From the NCBI GenBank assembly GCA_947034885.2, contig OX344756.2:10722098-10786097 (forward strand): a stretch of DNA of 64,000 bases, in the 5' to 3' direction. Numbering within the stretch: position 1 is the first letter of the stretch; each line of letters begins with the position of its first letter. The DNA comes from Thuidium tamariscinum (Eukaryota; Streptophyta; Bryopsida; Hypnales; Thuidiaceae). Positions 1-11,094 of this stretch are shown here, in pieces. The position numbers were made by a program, and so were the translations under genes. The notes under the pieces are model-generated. The model was not told the origin of the DNA. It saw nothing but the letters and a program-made list of their open reading frames with translations, and did no database searches.

Positions 1-1369
1 ATTGCAAAGAAATGTGAGAAATATTAATATGTACATACTCCCTTAATTTTTTTAAAAGCTTCATGTTTCCTTGATGTTTTGCAAAGGAAACATAGGTCTT
101 TATTATAAACACAAGGAATAATTATTATAAAAAATTCTCAAAAAGAATTCAAAAATTCACAAAAGAAAATTTCATATTAAGGTCTTCCATACCCAAATAT
201 ATATACTCCATATCTTCATATTGTATTTAAACTCTTCTTCCTCTTAGGAAAATCTAAATGATTTTCTAGGCTACACTCTTTATAATTTTGCAATGATAGA
301 CTCGTATTTATATATTTTGTGCAATGTTGAGAATGCCCACAATCAACAACAAGAAGCTTGTTCTCAAGTGCTTTTGTGTGCAGTCATGAAAGTGGCTACT
401 ACATTTGGTAAGAAACTTGTATTTATGCACTTTTGTACAATTATGAAAATGACATTCATCACAAGAATATTTATATAGTGCATTTTGTAGTACAATTTTG
501 AAGGCGGATCATGAAGAATTTGGAGCACATAATAGCAAACCACAAATTTTGAATTTTGAATTTTGAAATTCATCTTCGAAATGTAGTGTGAAAAGCATGC
601 ACATTTCCAAAAAAATTCTAATTAGTTTCCATTCACTAAAAATCCCATTGGCATGGGAATTAAAAGATTCAACTAGGGATACTCAAAGTTGTCCCTTCTT
701 GCACTAGGCATAATTCCTAATTTTCACCAACCAAGCTTCAATATATGTTTTTCCAAATTCACATGCTATATGCCCAAGTTCTAAAAGTTTAAAGCTTTAT
801 CAATAAACTACCACTTGAACCATGATTCAAGTACCTCTATATCCTCCATATCGATCAATGTACCCATTATAAGATTTTCAATAGCTCATTTATTGTCTAA
901 AGTGATTGCAAGTGTCTAACCTCCAAAACATAAAGTTTGATACGTCTTGCAAACATTGATGGTGATTGTGGTGTGTCATTCACCATGGAATATACAAATG
1001 GTCAATTTTGTTAAAATGACAATATTCCGAGTGCCATTTTGACAAATTCCAATACCACTTTGACAAATTTCAAGTGCCATTTTGACATAGAGGCCTAGAG
1101 GTAGAGGAAGAAAATGTGCCATTTTAACAAAATATCATGCCACTTTAATGGAATGCCATGCCATTTTATTGGAATAATGCCATTTTAACAAAATTGATTA
1201 TACAATGAGTACTCAAATGAAAGCTCTCTTAAGTTAATAACACTATTTTCTAGGTAGTCAAGATGCTTGACAATTAACTCCTCCAAATGGACATGGAGAA
1301 AACTAAATTTTTACTGAATTGATAAGAAAAAACCCAAACCCAAATTGCGTAAGTTAGATCGGTTTCAGT
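1..1369. other. AT-rich intergenic DNA, no gene seen
   Basis: No ORF here resembles a known protein and none is longer than about 70 codons. The stretch ends just past the stop codon of the serine acetyltransferase gene, so its last 100-200 bases probably include that gene's 3' UTR. The only structure I see is the short repeated motif listed separately at about 1008-1195. Confidence 0.6.
1008..1195. repeat. Degenerate short tandem motif (GTGCCATTTTGACAAA-like)
   Basis: A motif close to GCCATTTTGACAAA recurs about seven times at spacings near 25-30 bases, with variants in which GAC becomes AAC and the tail becomes TGG. It is a decayed minisatellite, with no coding frame and no TIRs. Confidence 0.6.
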
Positions 1370-3148
1370 TCAGATCACGTAATCAGACCACCCTTTGATA
1401 AGATGGTCCATAGTGTTACTCGGAATCTCGTTCAACTTCGTAGGCTGAGCTTTCCCACCAATGAGCCTCGCCGGGTTGCCCACCGCAGTCGTCCTTCTCG
1501 GCACATCAATGAGCACCAGCGACCCCGATCCGATTTTCGCCCCATCCCCGACGTGAATGTTGCCCAGCAGAATCGCTCCAGCCCCAATCAGTACGCCGTC
1601 TCCAATCTTGGGGTGCCGATCCCCAATGACCGCCCCCGTCCCTCCGAGAGTCACACTGTGCAAGATCGACACATTGCTGCCGATGGCGGCCGTCTCCCCT
1701 ACCACCAACCCTGTTGCGTGATCCAGAAACAGGCCGGAGCCGATTCGAGCAGCTGGGTGGATGTCCACATGGAACACTTCCGAGACGCGGCTTTGCATTA
1801 GGAAGGCGAGAGACTTGCGGTCGTGCTTCCAGAGCCAGTGGGAGACTCGGTACGCTTGGCAGGCGAGGAAGCCCTTGTAGTAGAGGAGGCAGTGGCAGTA
1901 GGAGGAGCAGGCTGGATCCTTGGTTCGCACGGCCTGCAAATCCGCCCGGATGGCCAGCTGAATGTTCTCGTCGCTGTTGAAGATGTCCACGATCAGACCG
2001 AAGAGCTGCGTGCTCAGGAGAGTTGGGTTGCTCAGTTTGTTGCTCAGGTGGAAGGCGAGAGCGCGCTCCAAGGACCTGCAGCACAAGGTGGGGAGCAGCG
2101 ACCAGTGAGCTAGGGTACAAGGTTTCTAGTGGGAAGAAAAACATCCAGGCATTATTCTATTTAGTACCACAGCTCAAAGAAGTTACGTTCACATATAAAT
2201 TGGGTTTGGGGTTTGCTAGCTACATATGTGGAGGAACTATGTGGAAGCACTACAACATCTCCAATATTACAATCACAGTGGAGAAATGGGGATTTCTATG
2301 TACAGCTCCTCTGCCTCCACCAGCGACACATGCCCCTATTTCATAATGTGAATGAAGAAATCTCTCATTGGTGACAATGCCCAAGTGAGCCTCCGCCGGG
2401 GAATTTGAATTCAAAAAATGACGAAAAAATAGATCGCACAACCCTAGAAATTGAAATTTAGTGAATGAAGCTTCTACATTAACAAGAGCCACGCTCAGCT
2501 GTAAATAGAACATAGAGTGTAGTTAGTGCTTGAAAACAAAGTCACATCCACGATAAATAGATGAAACTCGTGCACACACCTGTGAGATATGACTGATGAA
2601 TAAAAGTACGATGCAAGGGCCGGCTCCATCTCTGATTCCAGTCGAGCTTCCGATTTGATTGTTTCCCAAATCTCGTCAATATTCGAGTGTTGTTGTGGTT
2701 GAGATGCCGTCATCGAAGAAGTCGTTTTGCCGCCCACTGAGGGTGATGATTCGTTCAACCCTCGCGCTATTACATCCTCTCTGGTCTCTTGAATAGACGT
2801 GGCAAGCCCGGTCGTCACTCGGTTAGACTCTTTAATTACATGTGCATCGGAGTTCTCCGATACGCATTCGTTCAAGAAGACTACTCGCCTGGGCAATCCT
2901 CGTCTATTGATTCTGCTCGAGACTTCCCTGACAAGCTTGAGCTGATCTCCATACAATAGACTTGTAGATGAGGAGGAACATTCCGATCTCTTGGACGACG
3001 AGAGGGATGAAGACCGAAGAGATAAGGACACTGGGCTGCACTTGACGCAACCTTGGGGACAAAATTTAGACCCCGAGGCGGTCGCTGCCCACGAGGAGCT
3101 GGATGGAGCTAAGGAGGTAAAAGCTAAAAAGTCCATAGCCACCATCAA
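1370..3148 (-). CDS. SERAT: Serine O-acetyltransferase, probably plastidial (2 exons)
   Basis: Transfers acetyl from acetyl-CoA to L-serine, giving O-acetylserine, the carbon skeleton for cysteine synthesis. Exons on the minus strand are 3148-2580 and 2075-1370. The 504-base intron has donor AG|GTGTGT and acceptor TGCTGCAG, and splits an Arg codon. The spliced product is 424 residues with no frame break. Residues 1 to about 150 are Ser-rich and low in acidic residues near the start, as in a plastid transit peptide. The SATase N-terminal helical domain starts near IWETIKSEARLE (about residue 160). The left-handed beta-helix follows, with catalytic Asp in DIHPAARIG and His in LDHATG. The protein ends in GWSDYVI, matching the conserved plant C-terminal peptide that docks into O-acetylserine (thiol) lyase to form the cysteine synthase complex. 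The start is the first of two adjacent ATGs; a Met at residue 5 is possible. Family and enzyme role are near certain; plastid location is inferred. Confidence 0.93.
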
Positions 3149-4145
3149 ACTATCAATTCAAAGCATGGAATTACCTACACAGAGCGTTCGTAAAACACTC
3201 GCCTAAAATATGAGAGGAGATATACTGGCCCTAGCTCTCTTTCATTGCGTTACCTAATCCTGATTCGAATTCGGTTTTGCTTGGTCCCGGTCTCTTAAAG
3301 AATTGGTTCCCAAGTTCCAGCCACAGAATTTGAACGTATGACGACCCAGTGGCTTGCCACGATCTATTCATCACATTAAAGAAACAATAGATCAGAAAAT
3401 GCATATTCCTTCGAGATCAGCCCGCTAAAGGAACAAGGATTCATGGTATCAAAATTGACCAATTTGATTGAGCGCGTGGTCCAATATGGGAAAATCCTAT
3501 GTTACCATAATCAGTGAACAACGTTGAATATGACAATCAAACAATAACAAAAATTGATCAGAAGAAAATCCATCTCACACCTGCTAAAGATACACGACGG
3601 CTAATTTGGACTTTCCGGTTGTGTACGAGTTCGCGTCACAAAAACTTACAAAACGACAACGGAAAAACCATCATGCAATATTGAACAGTCCCAAGGATCA
3701 TCAAGTTCGCGCAATTGAAGCTAGCAATGTTGCCACGGGGTTTTAGACATGGAAGCACGAACGAGAAAAACAGCCCGGCAATGGGAAATTATCACAGGAA
3801 AACCGCCAGAGTAACAGCCGATCGAATTTGCATTAAATACAAGTGACTCAATTTCAAATATTGGCTACTATCACACAATGCACTCCACAAGTCATTCATG
3901 CTCCCATGAGAGAAAGATCAAAGATCAACTTTACCTCCACAAGAAAAAGAAATTGATAAACCGCGATCTACTCGCCGGTTGGCCTCCCCTCAAATCACCG
4001 TGAACAGACACTCACTATCATTTGCCCCTCCGCCGTGCTGACAAACCAACCCCCAAACCAATCAAACTCTCCCATAACCAGATCAAATCCGTACCAAACA
4101 GTACTATTGTAGTCCTCAAATACCTAACTTCACCAGTGTCACCTT
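3149..4145. other. Upstream flank of the serine acetyltransferase gene
   Basis: This stretch is less AT-rich than the distal intergenic DNA and has no convincing ORF. It should hold the promoter and 5' UTR of the minus-strand gene starting at 3148. I could not assign a TATA box or a transcription start. Confidence 0.45.
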
Positions 4146-4560
4146 TTCGGAAGAATTCAAAACTTGAAAACTATGAAAAATAGTAAATCGGGTACTCTAC
4201 GCTCTACACTCACTCCACGCTCTGCGCCCCACACCCGCTCCACACTCTACACTCGTTTGCAAAAAAAAATCCGTAGTTCGAGCTTCATTTTTACGCACTA
4301 AGCTTCAAAGTTTCTGCAAACCACGTGTGAACAAGTACCTCAAATTCCGAATTCAAAACTTGAGAAATACGTTGTATAGTAAAGGCGAGCACTCTACTCT
4401 CTACAGTCACTTGCAAAAGCAAACCTACAAATCGAATTTCATTTCTGGGTAACAAATTCCTCGGTGAGGGTAAACTTCCGCAAATCACATGAAGACGGAA
4501 GTACCTCCCATCCCGCAGAATTCTCAAGATTTGAGGCTCCGAAACTACAATGCGAGCTCC
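4146..4560. repeat. Direct repeat of about 195 bases, two and a half units
   Basis: GAATTCAAAACTTGA occurs at about 4155 and again at about 4349, and a decayed version (GAATTCTCAAGATTTGA) at about 4520. Each is followed by ACTCTAC-rich sequence, then TTGCAAA, then a stretch like TCGA-TTTCATTT. The first unit also has a run of CTC(C)AC(G)CTCT units at 4196-4255. No coding role is visible. Confidence 0.6.
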
Positions 4561-5031
4561 AAAATCTGCACCCACAATCGCAAGAAATCCCAGCAGCCAC
4601 AAATTGATTTTCCCGTACTAGTGTCGTCCTCGAAGTGCGAGCGAGATCATGTGCGAATTCGGTAAAGTTTTCCACCTAAAAGACAAGGCTGGGTTGGCAA
4701 GCCAAACACTGCAAACCCTGTTTAGGTGCGAGAAAACTCGTAGTCGCGATTATAATAAAATGGTGAAATTGGGGATGGACAGAATCTACGGAGGGCATCA
4801 AGGGTGGGTTGGGGAGTCGGGGACCAAGGGGGATGCACCTCCGCAACGGATGAGATTGGAAACAGTGTGCCGAATCTCACGGTGGCGAAAGTCTGGCGGG
4901 GTTACCGTAATTTTGCAGGGGAGGCAGGTGTACGAGCATGCCCACCCGCTGCTCTCAACCGTCAAAATGTCAACGGGGACCAAAACCTCCCATGGATGAC
5001 AAAGAAATTTTCTACTAGAACAAAAGTGCAA

Positions 5032-5399
5032 CTAAGAGTCCGTTTCCATTGCCCACCTAGACATCTAGGGGCTGGAGGGCCGCTTGGACGGAACAACAAG
5101 ATGCACATCCTGTAGGTAACTTTCGAGATTTCTAAACCGTCGAGTTCAGCTTTGTCCGATACTTTGGTTTGGCTGGTCGAACTCGCCCCTATAGCGGAAG
5201 AATTTGTCCGGTATCTCAAAACGAGGGGTCCGGTCCACCCTCCTGGCCTTCCAGGTCTGTATTTCCTGGGAGCAAGACCTGGACGTTGGACCCCCACCTG
5301 GCCCCTGTCTGGACATCTAGGCCATGTAGAGCGTCAATGGAAAGCGCCCGGACGTCTAGGGCTTGGACATCCAGGCACTCAATGGGAAACGGCCCTAAG
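5032..5399. mobile_element. Candidate MITE with CTAAGAGTCCGTTTCC-type TIRs
   Basis: The left end CTAAGAGTCCGTTTCCATTG pairs with the reverse complement of the right end, CTTAGGGCCGTTTCCCATTG. The terminal arms then continue through repeated (T/G)GACATCTAGG-like blocks. The element is about 368 bases and GC-richer than its surroundings. Overlapping ORFs on both strands are by-products of the inverted repeat. I could not settle the TSD. Confidence 0.55.
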
Positions 5400-5562
5400 G
5401 TAGAAGCATCCAAATAGAACATTAGATACCTAGAAAGGACCTAGATTCAAGTGCAAGTGACTTCAAAGAAGACATGTGGGGTTCTAAAGTAGACAAGTGA
5501 GGTTTCAAGAAGTTGTCACTCTTCCAAAAAGTGACCAATTATTTACATAGGATTCAAAGTTA

Positions 5563-5925
5563 GAGCATGCCCACCTGCCTAGCAAAATTTGACTTACAAT
5601 ATATTGGCCAGGCCAGTTTGCAAGCCAAGCTAAAAGGATTGCCCTACCTAGCTAGTTGATTGGCTTATTAACAAGAGAGGCATGCACCTGCCATACACAA
5701 TGAGAGGTGAAATCACTTGGTTGAAGCTTTGAAAAGGTCTCTATAACTTATTGTTTCCTATTTTGGAGGCTTCATTCTAGCTAGCATAATGACTCCGATT
5801 TACAAGCTGACGTCAACTTACAAGCCCTCCCACTTAATAAGTAATCCACTTTACTAGATAGGTAGGGTAATTTTGTAAGCAATGGTAAATAAGTCATCCA
5901 ATATGCCAAACGAGTAGGCATGCTC
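5563..5925. mobile_element. Harbinger/Tourist-like MITE, GAGCATGCCC TIR, TTA TSD
   Basis: The ends are GAGCATGCCCACCTGCC and, in reverse complement, GAGCATGCCTACTCG. TTA flanks both sides (5560-5562 and 5926-5928). A 3-base TTA TSD with GAGCAT termini fits non-autonomous PIF/Harbinger elements. The element is 363 bases and non-coding. A second member lies at 44541-44955. Confidence 0.72.
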
Positions 5926-6427
5926 TTAGAGTGTATCACTTTTGAGTGTTTCGTGCCCACTTTGGTGTTAGTCTAGTGTTCACAATAGGTGCATCTACAC
6001 AATTGTTTTCAAAAACTCATATTATATTCATACAAGCTCAAAAAAATATGAAACTAATTTTCTTGGTCTCCTAAACCATTTCCTAACAAACACACATTAT
6101 TTTTCTCTCCATGCACCCTTAAGGTCAAACGATTGTAGGTAAGTGTCCATTTTAGGGGCTTCTACCTCATCCATCCTCAGAATTTTTTTATAGTTTGACT
6201 TCCAATGAGTGCTTTGGTAATTTTTTGATTCTTAAAGGTTTTTGACTAAGTTTTCACTAAAAATGTTCCGAAATTGCCATTTCTAGTACAAGTACCGACT
6301 TTTATAACAAAAATATTTTTGAACACATGTAACAATGAAATTTTGTACTTAATTAGTTCAAAAAAAGAAAAAAAAATTCAGAAATTTCTATTGTGTAGAT
6401 TGCAAGATGTTAGTGGTTGAATTGGGG

Positions 6428-7020
6428 TGAATGCAAGAAATACGTATACTATTTGTTGCATTTGTATGTTTTATTGGGGAGTACTTTATTGGGGAGTACT
6501 TTAAAATTAGAAAAATAATTTTTAAAACTTTTTAAAAATATGAATAATGTATATACCTTCAAGATAAAGAAGACTATTGAAGGAAATTTGTTAAGAAAAT
6601 CTTTAAGTAGGAGAACTTGAAAAGTACCAAACCTCAAGAAAATACATACTTTGATGTTTTACTTAGGAAAAAATAGGAAAAATTTGTCCATTTGCAAGAG
6701 CTTTATAGGGATGGTCATTCACCAAAAAACTCACCAAAATCATTTTTTACATGTTTCAAAATGCATGCAAAAGGAGACTCACTTTGTAGGCTTCTACATC
6801 CCATACAAAAATAACTTTAAGAAAAATTCCTTCCTTGGAAAGCTATAAGTCTTGTGGAAGACCATCTCTTCTAAATTTTAGCTCAATATTTGTTTTTTTT
6901 GGCACTAAATAGTACTAAAAACCACCAAATTAGCATTTGTGACATTCAATTGGGGTCTATTTTGACAAATATCTTTTTCTGAACCTCATGAAAAACTAGT
7001 CACATTCATATTAAAAAAAT
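6428..7020 (+). mobile_element. Left part of the ~720-bp GGGTGAATGCAAG element
   Basis: Starts with GGGTGAATGCAAGAAA and then follows the elements at 40336 and 41342 for about 590 bases: the AGTACTTTAAAATTAG block, the CTTCAAGAT block, the CAAGAAAATACATAC block and the GTGACATTCAA block. The matching right TIR is missing. The next sequence belongs to a different repeat, so this copy is truncated. Confidence 0.6.
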
Positions 7021-7024
7021 GTCC

Positions 7025-8261
7025 AAATAGATGGTTACTCTTTAGATTTGTCCTTCAAATCAAGTTGGTTGGATGCTTGAAAATTTTCAAATCATTTGGA
7101 ATTGTACAAGATATAGAAAAAAAATAGAAAAATAGAAAGAAATAGAAAATGATTCAAAATACTAAATTATAAAAGATTTATCTTTAGAATTTAAAAAATG
7201 CCAATCTTGATGCTTATAATGTTGTAAAAAACAATCCACACATAATGTATTTATTTATTTTCAAGAATATTGGAAATTAAATAATATAAAGGACTTCAAA
7301 ATTTATCTTAGGATTCAAAGATTTCCATATATATATATAATAAACCAATTTCAAAATTTGATTTCTTAAGAAAGTGATTTTTAAAGAAGTTTTTTTAGCT
7401 ATCTAGAGTATCCACCAAGCAGTGAAAAACACTTATCATTCAATAACTTTTTAACCAAGAAGTCAAAAGCTATGAAAATTATTAGGCCTTAACCCTAAAT
7501 GCCCAAGACGCCAAAATCTAGTGTTTTGAAAACTTTAAAGCTACATAAAATCTAACCAAGTTGATATTTTTAGTAGTTTACATTTTTGGAATACTCTTTT
7601 TGAAGTCTAGTTTTTGCATCAAAAATCCAATTGTGAAAATGATTGCTTATGATTTTTCTATTCAAGATTTTGTGCAAGGAGACCCATTGCAATCTTGACT
7701 TTCCATAGTCTTGAGGGCTCTTGGAAATGAGATTCAAATATTCTAGATTTTTGATACAAAATCACATTAGAAATTCATTTAAAAAAATTGTAGAGCAAAT
7801 TTTGAAAATTTGTAAAGTAATTGGCATTATGCGTCTTAGACCCTGCAACCTCATATTTTTTGGTGACCAACTTTTAAAATTTGACATGTGAAAATAGGAT
7901 CAAAAGACTTCAAGTCATTTTTGCAATTTTAACACTTTGATGATCAAACATTATAACTTTTTAATCCATAAGTGATAATGTTGTGTTTTCTTTATGTAAG
8001 TGATCTCTGACATGTAGTTTGAATTTGTACGGTTATAGTTTTAAGAAAATTGATAGAGCATATCAGAATTTTGTTTTTTTGTTCAATTTAGAGAAAATTC
8101 AAAGAATCTCAAAAAAAGGCTTGGGCATTTAGAGATTAGAGCTACTCCTTGGACACATATTTTGTAAAAAAATTTAAGAAAAAAATAAGAAACACTCTAT
8201 CTATAGTGAGTTGCCCAAATTTGCTATATTACTCCAAAACACTATTTAGGGCCTTAGTGTT
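7025..8261 (+). mobile_element. ACCCCTAAAG-family element, left end lost, carrying a nested insertion
   Basis: Internal blocks match 27521-29382 and, in reverse, 36781-37726: TCAAGTTGGTT, TTGTACAAGATATAG, GTCAAAAGCTATGAAAATTATTAGGCC, then after the insertion GAGCTACTCCTTGG and GTGAGTTGCCCAAATTGC-like sequence. The right terminus TTTAGGGCCTTAGTGTTTAA is a decayed form of the family end. A 645-base element interrupts it at 7492-8136. The left TIR is not recognisable. Confidence 0.65.
7492..8136 (-). mobile_element. 645-bp TA-TSD element (ACCCCTAAATGCCC family), nested
   Basis: TIRs are ACCCTAAATGCCCAAG and, on the right, CTTGGGCATTTAGAGAT, flanked by TA on each side (7490-7491 and 8137-8138). 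Removing the element and one TA restores a host sequence like GGCCTTA(A/G)AGCT, as found uninterrupted in the reversed copy near 36895. The length equals that of the copy at 59476-60120 and the interior is reversed relative to it. No coding capacity is visible. Confidence 0.8.
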
Positions 8262-8352
8262 TAAGTCAATGATTCACACAATAACCAAAGGGATGATTTC
8301 CATAGTCACCAACTTATCCTTTAAAGGTTAATAAATGAATGATTGATGTATG

Positions 8353-8600
8353 CTAGGGCTTTTTATTTCATTATTTATGAAGTACAAAAGTAGCAATATA
8401 AAATGTTATAATGGTGCTCCAAATCTAAGCATTCATCTACATATTGGATAGAAAATGTCACATTAGCATATATCACATAACATACTTCTATTTTCATCTA
8501 CAATCTAGCAATGCCATTCAATATTTTTTTATTAGTACAAATTATTTTGGCAAAAACCTTCATGTTTTTTTGCCATTTTTTAGGCAAATGATTTTTTTCA
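8353..8600 (+). mobile_element. Decayed hAT-like MITE related to 31690 and 38817
   Basis: Shares with those copies the blocks TTTCATTATTTATGAAGTA, GGTGCTCCAAAT, ATTCATCTACATATTGGATAGAAAAT and CTATTTTCATCTAC in the same order. Termini and TSD have decayed, so the boundaries are approximate. Confidence 0.5.
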
Positions 8601-8734
8601 AGTGCAATCTAGTACTAGCATTAGAGAAATTTTGAACTCTCAAAGAGGCCTTTAAAATGGCCTCAGTTGGGGTCCTCAATTGGATTTAAATGCGTACTTG
8701 TCAAAGAAAGGACAATTTTTTTCCCCTATTTCCA

Positions 8735-9062
8735 CCCATTTTGACATCATGATGTTTATGAAGGTATATGTTTTTTTATTGGATAATGGGACATTAGGTA
8801 CTTCTTGTCATTCAAATTTTAAGTACATTGAGGGATTATTTTATTTGGAGAAGGACAAATTTGGTGCAATTAAGTACTAATGGCTCATGTGTTTTTAGTA
8901 CAATGCGTGAGACTTTTTTTTTAATAAGATCATTGGTACTTCATGCTCATGATGTTTGCACTATGAAATACCTCCTATTGGACAATGGAACAATAGGTAC
9001 TTCTTGTCATTCAAGTCCTTGGTACAATAAGTGAATTCTTTATTTAACAAATTCATAAATAC
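8735..9062. repeat. Direct duplication of a ~90-base block, ~195-base period
   Basis: TATTGGATAATGGGACATTA at about 8778, then GGTACTTCTTGTCATTCAA, recurs at about 8975 as TATTGGACAATGGAACAATA with the same continuation. CATGATGTTT precedes each. The ORFs here come from the repeat and show no family likeness. Confidence 0.6.
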
Positions 9063-9219
9063 TTGATAAATATTCACACAAGGTAGTGACACATATTGTG
9101 TACTAAGGATATCATCTCTAGCCTTCAGTAAATAGCTTTGCATGTCAATTTCTAAGGGCCTGTTTGAGGGTTCAAAATTTCTCTAATGAAAGTTTAAAAA
9201 AACAAAAAACCCTAATGTA

Positions 9220-10617
9220 CAGTGGGGTACCAATCAAAATGTCGTTTTTGAGTTCGCAGTGAGAAAAATTTCAACACTGCCAACTTTGAAAGCCTCTCAA
9301 GAGCTCAAAAATTGGTATTTTACCACGAAATTTTTATCACAGCATCATCATTAAGTTAATTATATGTATGACAAATTTCAAGGCCAAAAGATTCACCAAA
9401 AAAAAGTTATTCAAAATCTACAAACATAGGTAGTGGTAAGAAACATTTCATTACTTTCAACTTTGACACCTTCCTAAGGATTGAGTTTTTTTTCTTTTGC
9501 CATGAAATTTTTGTCATGAAACAATCTCTATGTTTTTAATATGTATAAAAAATTTCAAGGGACAAAATGTTTTTTTTAAGAAGATATTTGAAATCTCCCA
9601 ACAGGTGTAGTTTTGAGAAAATTTTCACAATTGCCAACTTTGACACCCTCCCAAGGGTTGAAAAATTGGTTTCTTACCATGAATTTTCTTTGGTGAAGTC
9701 ATCTCTATGTTGATAATATGTTCTCCAAATTTAAAATTTAAATGAATTACCAAAAAAAAGATATACCAAATCTCCCAACATGTGTAGTTGTGAGGAGGAG
9801 TTTTTGAGCCCTTAGTATAGTGTTATTTTGTGGAGCAAAGTTTGACACGAATGTAAAAACTCAACCTTACAATTACACATGTTGAAAGACTTTGAATATC
9901 TTTTTTTGGGTAAGTGTATTGAACTTGAGATTTGGAATATATATTATCAACATAAAGTTGATCTTATTCAAAAAATTCATGTTAAATAGACAAATTTTTA
10001 GCCCTTGGGAAGGTGTCAAAGTCGGCAATAGTGAAAATTTTCTCACAACTACACTTGTTGGGAGATTTTGTATATCTTTTTTTTGGTAATTCATTTAAAT
10101 TTTAAATTTGGAGAACATATTATCAACATAGAGATGACTTCACCAAAGAAAATTCATGGTAAGAAACCAATTTTTCAACCCTTGGGAGGGTGTCAAAGTT
10201 GGCAATTGTGAAAATTTTCTCAAAACTACACTTGTTGGGAGATTTCAAATATCTTCTTAAAAAAAACATTTTGTCCCTTGAAATTTTTTATACATATTAA
10301 AAACATAGAGATTGTTTCATGACAAAAATTTCATGGCAAAAGAAAAAAAAACTCAATCCTTAGGAAGGTGTCAAAGTTGAAAGTAGTGAAATGTTTCTCA
10401 CCACTACCTATGTTTGTAGATTTTGAATAACTTTTTTTTGGTGAATCTTTTGGCCTTGAAATTTGGCATACATATAATTAACTTAATGATGATGCTGTGA
10501 TAAAAATTTCGTGGTAAAATACCAATTTTTGAGCTCTCAGGAGGCTTTCAAAGTTGGCAATACTGAAATTTTTCTCACCGCGAATTCAAAAACGACATTT
10601 TGATTGGTACCCCACTA
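9220..10617 (+). mobile_element. Foldback element FB1, TA TSD, tandem-array arms
   Basis: Begins CAGTGGGGTACCAATCAAAA and ends with its near-perfect reverse complement, flanked by TA (9218-9219, 10618-10619). TACAGT...ACTGTA ends with a TA TSD fit Tc1/mariner-like DNA elements. The whole 1398 bases is a giant imperfect palindrome. Each arm is an array of ~185-base units, each with GCCAACTTTGACACCCTCCC, a TTACCATGAATTTT block, a CATCTCTATGTTGATAATATG block and a CCCAACATGTGTAGTTGTGAG block. I count about three units left of the centre (near 9800-9870) and four to the right. There is no transposase, and ORFs here translate the repeat units. Confidence 0.82.
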
Positions 10618-10893
10618 TACACTACAGAGACAATCAAAAGTAAATACAAATTTGAAGCATTTTCATTCTAACAAATATACAATAAGCATCAATGCGCAAA
10701 GTCCCAAAGCAACTATTCAAAAGTTGTAGTGTATAACATATTACATATTACTATAGAAACTTTTTAGAAAAAATTAGTTGTGATTTGAAAGAAAATTAAT
10801 TTCAAAGTTACCTATGTCTAAAAGTTGGTTTGTTCACTATGATTTGGAATTCCTTTATCTTTTATCAATTTTTTCTTCAAACTTTGAAAAAGA

Positions 10894-11094
10894 CACCATA
10901 AGAGAATGGAGTGTTTTAAGTGAGTTTTTAAATATAGTCCTAAATATAAGATTATAAGTAATGACCTTTAAGGCAATTTTCAACAAAAATTTACTAGAAG
11001 TACATGTATTTCTAGTTTAGAGGTCATTACTTATAATCTTATATTGAAGACTATACCTAAAAACTCCCTTAAAACACCCTTTTCTCTTGTAGTG
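10894..11094. mobile_element. CACTA-like hairpin MITE, ~200 bp
   Basis: The right end in reverse complement reads CACTACAAGAGAAAAGGG. The left end is CACCATAAGAGAATGGAG. Arms of about 75 bases pair through ATAAGATTATAAGTAATGACC. The 3-base flanks AGA and AGG are an imperfect TSD. A related copy is at 56148-56354. Confidence 0.65.

Noticed and set aside
1403-2144. Several long ORFs overlapping the serine acetyltransferase second exon
   Set aside because: They are other frames of a GC-richer exon whose minus-strand frame has full family conservation.
4291-4675. Overlapping ORFs upstream of the serine acetyltransferase gene
   Set aside because: They lie in the ~195-base direct repeat, differ between units and resemble no protein.
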